From: DATAMF01 sp964472565
GTDB taxonomy: Bacteria > Chloroflexota > Anaerolineae > Aggregatilineales > Aggregatilineaceae
Assembly (NCBI GenBank): GCA_964472565.1
Contig: CAYYNB010000014.1
Coordinates: forward strand, 1-62,955
Length of the DNA stretch: 62,955 nt
Reading direction: 5' to 3'
In this document: one piece after another, positions 35,101 through 42,982 of the stretch
Numbering within the stretch: position 1 is the stretch's first letter
How the letters are laid out: every line of letters starts with the position of its first letter
Program-made: the position numbers and the translations under genes
Notes under the pieces: model-generated
Database searches by the model: none
What the model was told of the DNA's origin: nothing
Seen by the model: the letters and a program-made list of their open reading frames with translations, nothing else

Positions 35101-37814
35101 CCCGACACGATATATTTTCCGTCGGGGCTGACCGCCACCGCCCACACTTCGCCCGTGTGCCCGACCAACCGCCGCATTGCACCCGGCTGCCAAATCACTT
35201 CGGCGAGCGTTCGCTGAACTTCCGCAGGCGGATCGCTGATCCGGTTAGCCTCTACAGCCAGATCCACCGCCAGAAACGGTGTTTCTCCGTCTCGTGCCGT
35301 CTGTTCGGCCTGCTGCGCAAGGCTTTGGCTCAGTGTTTCATCGGCTTTTCGTTCCGCTTTATCACGTTCATCTTCTGCAATACCACGCTGCCGGAAGGCG
35401 AAACCCATCAGCACGAGTGCGCCCAGCGCCGCTACAAACAACACAGCAGACAGCGCCCGCATCACTTTTTTGGCACGCCGCTCTAATTTCAATTCCCGTT
35501 CGAGGCGAGCTTCCTCTTCCAGCCGCAGAGCTTCCCGCTTGTCGATGCTGTCCTCAACATAACTCGACTCTTCGGGCGTCAGCGTAATATACTGGCTTTC
35601 CAGGAGTACCTCGAATTGTTGTAATCGAACCCCTGACGCCAGGAAACTGGTATCGCGTTCCGCATTACGCCATTCCAGCACTGCGGAACTTAAACGACGA
35701 TGGACGCGCAAATCTTCACGACTGTTCGCCAGCCATTCACGCAGCCGCTTCCACTGCCGGATCAGCGCTTCGTGTGCGACTTCAATCGTAGGTTCGCGCG
35801 TTTGCGGATCATTGCTGAAAGTAAGCAGCCGGTATTTGCCATAGGTATCCAATACCGCCTGTAATGGATCGTCCTCGTCCCGCTGGAATGGTAGTTCCGA
35901 CCGCAGCACACGCCGTCGCGTATCTTCTGTACCTTCTCCGAGCGTTACCAATCGCAGAAACAATTGGCGAATTGCTTCCTGACGCTCCTCATCCATCTCA
36001 ACGAACAGTTCTTCTGCTCGCCGCGCTAACGATCCCAGTACGCCGCCGCTGTCGAGATAACTTTCGAGCGTCATCAGGAAGCCGGTACGCCGTTCGAATG
36101 TTTCCGTCAGCGCATATTGCAACAGGGGCAGCGCGCCCGGTTCCTCGTAAACTTCTTCGATCATCCGCGCGATCAGTTGTTTTTCGATGCGCACACCCAC
36201 TTGTTCGGCAGGGCCAGCAATCGCACGTTCCAGTTCGCTTTTCGACAGAGGCAGCACTACTTCGGTTCGTTCACGGACCAACGCGCCAAATTCGGGGTAC
36301 AGCAGCGGCTTATGATAGAAGTCGGCTCGCAGCGTGACAATTACCCGCAGCCGCGACTCAGGGGCTGTAACTGCCACTTGCAGACTATCCAGGAAACGTG
36401 CGCGAACTTTATCTTCGGTGAGCGTAAAGGCTTCCTCAAATTGATCAATCAGCAGCAGCAGTTCGCTGCCATCATCAGGCAAAATCTCGTTGACTAGCCG
36501 AAGCAGTCCATCATTCGAATCCCGAAGTATGCTGTCCATATTGTCAGGCGGCGTGACGGCGACACTCAAGAGCGCGGCTTCCAGTTCACGCATGGCGTCC
36601 GTACTCGGCACCATCTCTGTGATAAAATACCGTTCCGAACCGGGGATCGCTCCATGTCGCAGCGCTGGGATCACACCAGCCTTCACAACGCTCGACTTTC
36701 CGCTTCCGCTGGGACCGACGACGACCAGCAGGCGATATACACCCTCGGTGTTCGCCATGCGCTTGATCAGGGTTTCCGTGAGTGCTTCTCGTCCGAAAAA
36801 GTCTTTTGAATCGCTTTGTTGGAACGCGCGTAACCCCTTATATGGATTAACCAGATCGACTTCAATCGCTTCTAAGGCCAACACTTCACTGGTCAACACA
36901 AAAGGCGCAATATCAGGTGGAATAATGATAAACTCTTCCACCTTGTCCGTCTGTATCCCGCGTGTGGGCGTACTGCTTTCTTGTCCTCGAAGCGTTTCTT
37001 TGACCTGGTTTCCGAACTCAACCACATCCGAATACCGGTTAGAGGCGTCTTTCGCCGTCGCAATGCGCAGCACATCGTAAATTTTACGAGGCAGGGCGGG
37101 TACATAGGTGGTGGGGTCTGGGATTTCCTCCGTCAAATGTTGGATGATCAAGGCCGACGAGTTATTGGCGGCAAAGGCTTTTTGTCCCGTCAGGAGTTCA
37201 AAAACCAGCAAGCCTAAACTGTAAATATCGGTTCTTGGCGTAATCTCTTGATTAGTGATTTGTTCAGGGGCGATATAAGCCGGTGTCCCGATAATGCCAC
37301 CTTCATCGACCGCGCCCACTTCCAGCTTTTTGGCGATCCCAAAATCCGAGAGATAAGCATTCTGTTGGTTATCCAGCAGAATATTGGCTGGTTTGATGTC
37401 CCGGTGAATCACATTTCGCTGGTGGGCCACTGACAACGCCGAGGCAATTTGTTCCACCCAGCGAACCACTAATTCGATGGGCTGCGGTTGGCCATCACTC
37501 AGGACGGTTTCCAGGCTGCCGCCGCGCAGCAGGCGCATGACCAGAAAGGCCCCGCTCGGATCGCGCCAGTAGTCATACAACGGCACAATATGAATATGTT
37601 CCAGTTGGGCGATCAGTTGGGCTTCCGTCTCGAAGTTGCGGATAAAATCTGGCTGGCTGGCAAATTGAGGCAGAATCACTTTAACAGCCACTTCGCGTTT
37701 AACAAGCGGCTGGTAAGCACGATAAACAGCGCCAAAACCGCCTTCCCCAAGCACCTGCTTCACTTCATACCCTTTAATGAGCGGTTGGGTTGGATTGTTA
37801 ACTGCGCTGGTCAT
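32178..37814 (-). CDS. Ser/Thr kinase - nSTAND ATPase - TM - 14x WD40 - sugar-binding-protein fusion
   Basis: The largest protein here, 1878 residues. A Hanks kinase occupies 1-280 (LGEGGFGAVYRA, AVKVI, HRDIKPANILL, SDFGIAKK, all key residues present). The STAND ATPase begins near 321 (NPYKGLRAF, FFGRE, Walker A GPSGSGKSSVVKAG near 366, LLLIDQFEE). A membrane helix lies near 783-805. Fourteen WD40 repeats run from about 885 to 1490. A type 1 periplasmic-binding-protein domain of the RbsB class spans about 1580-1850 (YTIGFSNASASDTL, DLLIVNPNEA, PVLLVGHRINTD, STMGADAVRVALDIL). The last two modules would lie outside the cell. This suggests a one-protein sugar receptor kinase. It is the last gene of a three-gene operon, 13 bp after the transferase gene. 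Confidence 0.92.
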   Translation of the reverse strand: MTSAVNNPTQPLIKGYEVKQVLGEGGFGAVYRAYQPLVKREVAVKVILPQFASQPDFIRNFETEAQLIAQLEHIHIVPLYDYWRDPSGAFLVMRLLRGGSLETVLSDGQPQPIELVVRWVEQIASALSVAHQRNVIHRDIKPANILLDNQQNAYLSDFGIAKKLEVGAVDEGGIIGTPAYIAPEQITNQEITPRTDIYSLGLLVFELLTGQKAFAANNSSALIIQHLTEEIPDPTTYVPALPRKIYDVLRIATAKDASNRYSDVVEFGNQVKETLRGQESSTPTRGIQTDKVEEFIIIPPDIAPFVLTSEVLALEAIEVDLVNPYKGLRAFQQSDSKDFFGREALTETLIKRMANTEGVYRLLVVVGPSGSGKSSVVKAGVIPALRHGAIPGSERYFITEMVPSTDAMRELEAALLSVAVTPPDNMDSILRDSNDGLLRLVNEILPDDGSELLLLIDQFEEAFTLTEDKVRARFLDSLQVAVTAPESRLRVIVTLRADFYHKPLLYPEFGALVRERTEVVLPLSKSELERAIAGPAEQVGVRIEKQLIARMIEEVYEEPGALPLLQYALTETFERRTGFLMTLESYLDSGGVLGSLARRAEELFVEMDEERQEAIRQLFLRLVTLGEGTEDTRRRVLRSELPFQRDEDDPLQAVLDTYGKYRLLTFSNDPQTREPTIEVAHEALIRQWKRLREWLANSREDLRVHRRLSSAVLEWRNAERDTSFLASGVRLQQFEVLLESQYITLTPEESSYVEDSIDKREALRLEEEARLERELKLERRAKKVMRALSAVLFVAALGALVLMGFAFRQRGIAEDERDKAERKADETLSQSLAQQAEQTARDGETPFLAVDLAVEANRISDPPAEVQRTLAEVIWQPGAMRRLVGHTGEVWAVAVSPDGKYIVSGAGTVAVGADGKADNSLILWDAATGELIRRFEGHTDRVYAVAFSPDGQRILSGSQDASLILWDTNTGEALKHYTGHTGPVWSVYFLPDGERAVSGSSDKTIILWNIESGEILHRFTGHEGEVSALDLSADGRWIVSGSFDDKQVILWDVEAGTLVKRMNGHASGIAAIAFSPDAKQVLSGGLDSYLILWNVETGTEIRRFENVPDITRGMDFAPDGKTALSAHLDSSIALWDITTGKLLQQFRGHDYWGVSVAYSPDGQTGISASWDKSLIQWDLFGRGAEIQRFEGNTDWVLSAALSANEQFALSGSRDGRLILWDVQTGAIIHEFTNPSNNSIFSVALSPDGTQALAGMSDGSLVLWDVTSGEEIRRFEGHQAPVRSVAFSADGMQILSGGGNVQVGMNRAVDNRIILWDATTGDMIRQFEGHSAPVRSIAFGPDGKTILSGSDDTTMILWNISSGSIVWTLKGHTDSVWSVAYSSDGKMALSGSRDTHIILWNLETGSEIRRLDGHSAAVRAVVFGPDDQTALSASGNMAARGLAVDNSLILWDLNTGAEIRQFKGHDEAVRSLVLSADGTQALSAADDNLLIWWRVDSLDGMLDWVYSRYDVYCLIDGGFGRNPRCKADLYSSPEAETSVVSVPAVPVQTTAIPSEALCPIESSNPIPAEMVDTVHFKTDAPYTIGFSNASASDTLLEAWARYEASLHPEIENFIIKNAGGDLSQQIADIQDLVAQDIDLLIVNPNEAGDQSLLAAELQKAMEAGIPVLLVGHRINTDQYVTFVGPDDFKVGCVMAQELVALLDGEGGPVQFNGIDTSLSDKLRKAGSAAVVSLYPGISIQGETPTELDPTKPATIIKEAMSGTRVDGILAYNGLLALRGEEAINEMVQSYVPAVADHYVGFARLVYENHLRASLIRIPSTMGADAVRVALDILSGNEVSQFVEIEIEVIPSNEITAEDLDQPDEGLLRDDEGLPPEFYP

Positions 37815-37827
37815 AAAGGACTCCTGT

Positions 37828-38598
37828 TTATTTTTGAAAAGTGGCGTGGTGGACCTTTTTTAGTCCACCATTCCATTCTGTAATCGGATGGTGCAAGTTA
37901 TGGCCGGTCACTATCGTATCGGGGGGCACATCTTTCGTCACAATGCTTGCGGCTGCGACATAGGAGCGGGTTCCAATCACAATTCCACCAATGATATTGG
38001 CATCGTAGCCGACGGTGACGTGTTCTTCTAAACGTGGGGCTGGATCACGGCGTCCAATATCATATTGACTGTAGTTCTCAATATGCTCTGTTTCTCGCTT
38101 TACGCCATATTGCTGATAGGCATGCATCAGCGTTCCAAAGCAAGTAGAATAATCTTTAATGATAGAATCATTGCCGCATGTACCACCTATGGTGCAGTAT
38201 TTGCCAATCGTGATATAGGAACCGATCAAGGCACCCACAACCAGTTTGGTATATGGCCCGACGACAGTATCCCACTTGACAGTAGTATGATCTTCACACA
38301 ACACCTGTTCGCCCAGAATACAGCCGGAATAAATAAGCGTTCCCTGGTGGATAAGCGCTTCCTCACCGATAACTGTCGGTGTGTCCACGATCTCATCATA
38401 ATCGGCATAGGTTAGTGGTTGTGTCGCATTTTGCAGCCGGTTTTTGAGTTGCACAAGTTGCAATCGAGAGGGTTTACCAATAATGCAGTGATCTTCGATG
38501 ATGGAGCCGGTTTTGATATGGCACGGACCGAGAAGCGATACATCTTGACCAAGATAAACGCCCGGCTCAACAATAGCCCGTGGGCTAATATAACCCAT
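37828..38598 (-). CDS. Left-handed beta-helix (hexapeptide) acyltransferase-like protein
   Basis: A protein of 256 residues built of hexapeptide-repeat coils, (I/V)-G-x-x-(T/V)-x, for example ISPRAIVEPGVYLGQDV, VVGALIGSYITIGKYCTIGG and VTVGYDANIIGGIVIGT. Family members transfer acetyl or acyl groups to sugars, amino sugars or amino acids as trimers. The end (VAAASIVTKDVPPDTIVTGH) matches the usual exit of such domains. No partner glycosyltransferase is near. It starts 24 bp after the GAF gene and ends 13 bp before the giant kinase, so it likely belongs to their transcript. AAGGGGAT precedes the ATG. Confidence 0.78.
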   Translation of the reverse strand: MGYISPRAIVEPGVYLGQDVSLLGPCHIKTGSIIEDHCIIGKPSRLQLVQLKNRLQNATQPLTYADYDEIVDTPTVIGEEALIHQGTLIYSGCILGEQVLCEDHTTVKWDTVVGPYTKLVVGALIGSYITIGKYCTIGGTCGNDSIIKDYSTCFGTLMHAYQQYGVKRETEHIENYSQYDIGRRDPAPRLEEHVTVGYDANIIGGIVIGTRSYVAAASIVTKDVPPDTIVTGHNLHHPITEWNGGLKKVHHATFQK

Positions 38599-38622
38599 TA
38601 CATCCCCCTTGCGAACGAATGA

Positions 38623-39498
38623 TTAAGAGCTTTCAGACCCACGCGCGCGCAACGTTTTTGCTTTTTCTGAAAGCCGTTGAAAGTATTCTGATTCCGTGAT
38701 TTCCTGAACCTTTTCCTGAATACGATGCTGATCCAGATCGATCTTCAAGGACTCAAGCTGCTGTTGTGCGGCTACCAGATCGTCTTTTACCTTTTCAAAC
38801 AAGCGTGCATTCGAGATCGCAATCGAAGCCTGATTCGCAAATGCCGTTAGCAATGGAATATCGTCTTTACTGAATACCCCTTGCTCAATCCGGTTATCCG
38901 CATATAAAACTCCGATCACTTTATCTTGCAGCACCAGCGGGACCACAATAATTGACCGCAAATCATGACTGAAGACACTTTTCATTCCTTGAAAGCGCGC
39001 ATCATCCTGAGCATTGGTGGTGACAATCGGTACGCGGCTGTCAATTGCGGCATTCAAAATGCCGGAGCTAAAGGTAATATTTTCTTGTGTCAGCGTTTCG
39101 TGTTCCCAGTTACGCGCCGCCTGGATACGGAGTTCGCCGGTTTCCCCATGCCGCAGCATCAGATAGGCTCGTTCCGCACTTGTCAACTGAATAACAGTAT
39201 CCATGACGCCTTCCAGCACGTGGTTCAGATCAAGGGATGACGTGATAAGCGCTGAGGTATGGGCAAGCTCCTGGAACTGCATAAGCTGGCGCACGGTATG
39301 CTGTGTCTCTTTTTGGGCAGCATCCATACTCTGGCGAATATTTTTAGTCATGCTTCCGTAATCGATCAGAACCTGGATACCTCTTTTATTAAGAACCTGG
39401 ATGGTTCGTTCAATAGTGGTTTGCAGATTTTCTATTTCATCCACAGAGGCATTAAAGTGTTGTTGAACGATAGATGCGGAGCTTTCGTTCTCTGTCAT
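38623..39498 (-). CDS. GAF-domain protein
   Basis: A cytosolic protein of 291 residues. An N-terminal helical region (about 1-85, coiled-coil-like) is followed by one GAF domain (SALITSSLDLNHVLEGVMDT, SIIVVPLVLQDKVIGVLYADN) and a C-terminal coiled coil rich in Lys, Glu and Gln. It has no enzymatic output domain, so it is a ligand or redox sensor that must work through a partner. The ATG at 39498 has GAGGGA in front and is preferred over a GTG five codons upstream. It is the first gene of the operon leading to the kinase-sugar-sensor protein. Confidence 0.8.
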   Translation of the reverse strand: MTENESSASIVQQHFNASVDEIENLQTTIERTIQVLNKRGIQVLIDYGSMTKNIRQSMDAAQKETQHTVRQLMQFQELAHTSALITSSLDLNHVLEGVMDTVIQLTSAERAYLMLRHGETGELRIQAARNWEHETLTQENITFSSGILNAAIDSRVPIVTTNAQDDARFQGMKSVFSHDLRSIIVVPLVLQDKVIGVLYADNRIEQGVFSKDDIPLLTAFANQASIAISNARLFEKVKDDLVAAQQQLESLKIDLDQHRIQEKVQEITESEYFQRLSEKAKTLRARGSESS

Positions 39499-39550
39499 AT
39501 GTCCCTCGATCACTTATCCAGGCGCTTCCCCTTACAGTGTAACAAATTAT

Positions 39551-39581
39551 CCGCCTGAAAGATATACATTCGCCGCCTGAA
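39551..39581 (-). promoter_or_regulatory. Direct repeats upstream of the GAF operon
   Basis: TTCAGGCGG (minus strand) occurs twice, at 39551-39559 and 39573-39581, spaced 22 bp start to start (two helical turns). This is typical of a regulator dimer or tandem-site operator. No confident -10/-35 pair was found. The rest of 39499-39780 shows nothing else. Confidence 0.45.
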
Positions 39582-39780
39582 GTCCCAAAAATTCGTGAAT
39601 TCTGTAAACTTCCTGTAAGCCTGCTATTATTTATTCTTAAAGTTAGTCAGGCGCGATATTTGGGGGATTTCCGTGCTGCATATCAGAGAAAGTTGCATTT
39701 TTACAGAAGGGTATAGGACAGATTTTTAAGTTGTAGGTAATGGGTCAACCATCACCCTAACCTTTAGTCGATGCCGCGAA

Positions 39781-40857
39781 TCAAATCGGGTTTTCTAATG
39801 CCAGGAGTTGGGCAAGTTCGAGTATGTCACCTAAAACGCCTGCGGCAGTGACCTCTGGACCTGCACCTGGACCGGATATAACCATCGGCACATCGCTGTA
39901 GCGTCGCGTCTGTATTTCAAAGTAGTTCGCTGGCCCACGCAGAATCCCAATGGGGCTGTCTTGTGCGACGGCCTGTAATCCGACATGTCCGCCGGTAGGG
40001 CCAACCTGCGCTATATACCGCAGTGTTTGTTTTTGTGCTCGCGCATCGCGGAACAGTCTCGCATAATTATCATTGGCGATTTGCGCTTCTACCATAAACT
40101 CTTCTGTTGAAAGTTCGGCCAACGTTTTCGGGTACAAGGCTTCGACGTGAATATCGGCTATTTCCAAAGGCCAACCTGCGGTTCGCGCCAGAATAAGCGC
40201 TTTGCGTACTACATCATATCCGCTCAGATCATCGCGAGGATCGGGTTCTGTGTAACCAAGCGCACGTGCTTGGGCAACCACCGCGCTGTATGGTTGATCG
40301 CCTTCCAGTTCAGCACACAAATAGCCGAGCGTTCCGCTCATACACCCGGTAATTCGGAGCACCTCGTCACCCGTATCGAGTAAGTACCGCAGCGTACTAA
40401 TCACGGGCAGCCCTGCACCGGCTGTACATTCGTAGCGCAATTTGGGATGGCTAAACAATGCCTGGGCGTTGGCCCATTCCGCTGCCATTGGATTTTTGTT
40501 GGCCAGCACCACACCACGACCTGCGTTGAGCAGCACCTGAATAAGCGGAAGCGCTTCCTTTGATGCCGTGACATCAGCGACGATTGTATTGCTCGGAACC
40601 AAATTTTCGAGATGTGCTAAGGGGAGCGTCTCAACTATCGAATTCAGCAGATCACGCGTTTGGACAATTTTTTGCAGGGTTTCTTCAGCGATCCCATTCG
40701 CGTCAAAAATCATCCCGCTGATGTCCGCCAGCCCAACCAGCGCCAGCCGTAAATTAGTTCGCGGGGCCACCACGTCCTTTGTTTCAAGAATCTGCCGCAG
40801 CAGCACACGTCCTACATTACCCAAGCCAAGCAAAACCACAGGGATTGTGCGTACCAT
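39781..40857 (-). CDS. hom: Homoserine dehydrogenase
   Basis: Reduces aspartate semialdehyde to homoserine with NAD(P)H, in the threonine/methionine branch. 358 residues. The nucleotide-binding motif is VLLGLGNVGRVLL; the catalytic region has NKNPMAAEW, YECTAGAGLPVI, ITGCMSGTLGYL and GYTEPDPRDDLSGYDVVRK, with the Lys at the expected place. There is no C-terminal ACT domain, so it is the short form without an obvious allosteric domain. The ATG at 40857 follows AAGGAGGG; a much longer open frame upstream has no support. It has no threonine-pathway neighbour. Confidence 0.92.
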   Translation of the reverse strand: MVRTIPVVLLGLGNVGRVLLRQILETKDVVAPRTNLRLALVGLADISGMIFDANGIAEETLQKIVQTRDLLNSIVETLPLAHLENLVPSNTIVADVTASKEALPLIQVLLNAGRGVVLANKNPMAAEWANAQALFSHPKLRYECTAGAGLPVISTLRYLLDTGDEVLRITGCMSGTLGYLCAELEGDQPYSAVVAQARALGYTEPDPRDDLSGYDVVRKALILARTAGWPLEIADIHVEALYPKTLAELSTEEFMVEAQIANDNYARLFRDARAQKQTLRYIAQVGPTGGHVGLQAVAQDSPIGILRGPANYFEIQTRRYSDVPMVISGPGAGPEVTAAGVLGDILELAQLLALENPI

Positions 40858-40972
40858 AATACCCTCCTTGAAAACCTGATTGTGACACAAGACCGCTGTT
40901 AAATCATTGTGTGTTCTATACCAGAGAACAAAAGGACAGGGGATCAGCACTACAAGACAAAAATAAAACAAA

Positions 40973-41010
40973 AATACAGAGCCTGCTATCAGGATGGCAG
41001 ATTCTGTATT
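40973..41010 (-). terminator. Terminator after the KDPG-aldolase-like gene
   Basis: On the minus strand AATACAGA...CTGC pairs with GCAG...TCTGTATT around a short mismatch, followed by TTTGTTTTATTTTTG. It separates the aldolase gene from homoserine dehydrogenase. Confidence 0.75.
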
Positions 41011-41032
41011 TTTGCTTCGAGCATAACTTTTA

Positions 41033-41710
41033 TTACAAACTCGCCTTGATCGACTGAATCAGGACGAGTGTCGATTTCACATTTTCCTGAATCGCGCCAA
41101 AATCACCCGCATCAATCCAGTTTTTGCGCACGAGGTTACTGCCCATGCCAACACACGCTGCGCCCGCTTTGAACCATCCGCGCAGATTGGCTTCATCAGG
41201 ACTGACACCGCCCGTTGGCATAATGCGCGTCCAGGGACGGGGGCCTAATACAGCTTTGATGAAGTCTGGGCCGCCAACTGAGTCGCCGGGGAATGCTTTC
41301 ACAATTTCGGCACCCCATTCTTCGGCGGTGGCAATTTCGCTCACTGTGCCGCAGCCCGGTATATACGGAATTTTGCGGCGGTTGCACAGCCGCGCCACGT
41401 CCGCATTAAAGTTAGGGCCTACGACGAAGTTCGCCCCATATGCCAAAAAAAGACCCGCTGTGGGGGCATCTTCAACCGAACCTACACCAACGATCAAATC
41501 TGGATGCGCCTGCGCACAGTGCTTCATTAGCGACGAAAATACTTCGATGGCGAAATCGCCGCGATTGGTGAATTCCAATATGTGTCCGCCACCGTTCGCC
41601 AGTGCGGCTGCTACCTTTTGTGCTGTTTCGATATTTTTATGATAAAAGAGCGGAACAAGACCATCGTGCAGAACCGTATTTAAAACAGTGAGACGATCAA
41701 ACCGAGCCAT
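41033..41710 (-). CDS. KDPG/KHG-aldolase-family protein
   Basis: A class I aldolase of 225 residues in the family that cleaves 2-keto-3-deoxy-6-phosphogluconate or 4-hydroxy-2-oxoglutarate. LVPLFYHKN, the acid/base Glu in ILEFTNRG, GVGSVEDAPTAG, FVVGPNFNADVARLC, IPGCGTVSEI and the Schiff-base Lys in EIVKAFPGD are all at the expected places. It is slightly longer than Eda. An AGAGGAG ribosome site is present. It follows the phosphotriesterase-like gene by 76 bp on the same strand, which suggests a shared sugar-acid pathway. Confidence 0.85.
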   Translation of the reverse strand: MARFDRLTVLNTVLHDGLVPLFYHKNIETAQKVAAALANGGGHILEFTNRGDFAIEVFSSLMKHCAQAHPDLIVGVGSVEDAPTAGLFLAYGANFVVGPNFNADVARLCNRRKIPYIPGCGTVSEIATAEEWGAEIVKAFPGDSVGGPDFIKAVLGPRPWTRIMPTGGVSPDEANLRGWFKAGAACVGMGSNLVRKNWIDAGDFGAIQENVKSTLVLIQSIKASL

Positions 41711-41786
41711 TTAATGTACTCCTCTAAGGGTGCGCTTTTATATGATGGCGATCAATTTACCATTTCATCGGCAAATGGACGAATAA

Positions 41787-42710
41787 CTACTGCCATACGA
41801 GGTAGGATGCGATATTGGCGGCGGTTAAACGATCAATACTCTGCTCGGAAAATCCTTCCTGGCGCAGTCGGGATAAAACCTGGTGAGGCAGGAAACAAAG
41901 TCCTGGTTTGCCGCCATAACACTGCCACAGAGATGCACGCGCCAAGTCCAAGCCCAACGCGATATGTGCATCCAATCCAGACGCGACCATTGTTTTCAGC
42001 AGGGGCCAAACACCATGTTCCGGATCATATTGAGGGCGGGCAAAGGTGTCATACCCTAACAGCACGCCAGATTGTGCCAGTTCGCGATGTAATCCGGCAT
42101 CGGGACGTTTATCAACGTGGCAGAAGTAAAGGCGATGAGGTGCAAGGCCGCGATTTCCGAAAAAGGGCAGCAGCGCCTCGACATTCTGGCCGGCTTCGGT
42201 GTGGAACAGAATAAGCGCACCCGTTTGTTGGGCTGCGGCGGCTACGGCTTCCATCAATACGCGAGTCTGCCCGGCAATTACGCCTTCATACCCGACTTTC
42301 AAAACTGAGGCCGGAAGCGTGCTCCCTGTTTCTACCATGCCAACGGTTAGTTCATGGATGAAATGCTGAGCGGCTTCCTCCATTGAAGCGGACCATAACC
42401 AATAATCGGGCGCGTAGTATGTCTGACGATGAAAGCCGGTGACGGCAGTAATGTGTAAGCCTGTGATCTGAGCCAACTCAAATAACCTGCGGGCGTCTCG
42501 GCCACAACCGCCAGGCTGGCAATCGATTAAGGTGGTTCCACCCGCGGCTTTAAAGTCTTGGAGTTCGGCTTTAATCGCAGCCAGGTTATTGAGTTCCAGT
42601 CGGGATGCCGGCGAAACGCCATCCGGCGGGGCTATCCAAACATGCGCATGTGCATCAGCCCGCTTGACTGATGCGGTTGGTACTAATCCTGTCACGGTTT
42701 TGAAATTCAT
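41787..42710 (-). CDS. Phosphotriesterase-family hydrolase (lactonase-like)
   Basis: An amidohydrolase-superfamily TIM barrel of 307 residues with a binuclear metal site: HAHVWIAP (HxH), the carboxylated-Lys position in VLKVGYEG, His in LFHTEAG, His in FCHVDKRPD and the late Asp in ALGLDLAR. Family members include phosphotriesterases and phospho-sugar lactonases. With a KDPG-aldolase-like gene downstream, a sugar-lactone hydrolase is the most reasonable inference. The start has GAGG upstream, and two palindromes lie in its promoter region. Confidence 0.78.
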   Translation of the reverse strand: MNFKTVTGLVPTASVKRADAHAHVWIAPPDGVSPASRLELNNLAAIKAELQDFKAAGGTTLIDCQPGGCGRDARRLFELAQITGLHITAVTGFHRQTYYAPDYWLWSASMEEAAQHFIHELTVGMVETGSTLPASVLKVGYEGVIAGQTRVLMEAVAAAAQQTGALILFHTEAGQNVEALLPFFGNRGLAPHRLYFCHVDKRPDAGLHRELAQSGVLLGYDTFARPQYDPEHGVWPLLKTMVASGLDAHIALGLDLARASLWQCYGGKPGLCFLPHQVLSRLRQEGFSEQSIDRLTAANIASYLVWQ

Positions 42711-42850
42711 AATTGGGCCTCAGCTAATCCAATACTTCTATTTTAGCTGATCCCCCCTCCCCCCCTTTGCAGCCCTTTTATTGTCTGTTTGAGGGAAGAA
42801 TAGGCTCTCAAAGGGTGGAGATAATGGCAGGAAGTCGGTTTTTATGTCAT

Positions 42851-42883
42851 TTTCACGACGTGAAATTTTATTTCGCGTCGCGA
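42851..42883 (-). promoter_or_regulatory. Paired palindromes upstream of the lactonase-like gene
   Basis: TTTCAC-GAC-GTGAAA (42851-42865) and TCGCG-T-CGCGA (42873-42883) lie 141-173 bp upstream of the start of the phosphotriesterase-like gene. The first looks like a LacI- or GntR-type half-site pair. They are probable operator sites of a sugar-responsive repressor, which is not encoded nearby. Confidence 0.4.
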
Positions 42884-42948
42884 GTTTGCAGTTATTGGTA
42901 AAGAGCGACTGCGGACGATAAATACAGGATAGCACAGATGTTCAAGAA

Positions 42949-42982
42949 TGTCATCACCATTGAGTGACTAACTTCGATGGTG
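42949..42982. repeat. Palindromic dispersed repeat, copy 2
   Basis: This copy matches 25 of the first 26 bases of copy 1 (15441-15466). It carries a short inverted repeat TCACCAT (42954-42960) / ATGGTGA (42976-42982). It abuts the end of the transposase remnant, and the last few codons of that frame are read from it. Confidence 0.55.

Noticed and set aside
40858..40971. 38-residue N-terminal extension of homoserine dehydrogenase
   Set aside because: ATG 40857 has AAGGAGGG and begins right at the nucleotide-binding domain; the extension is hydrophobic noise.
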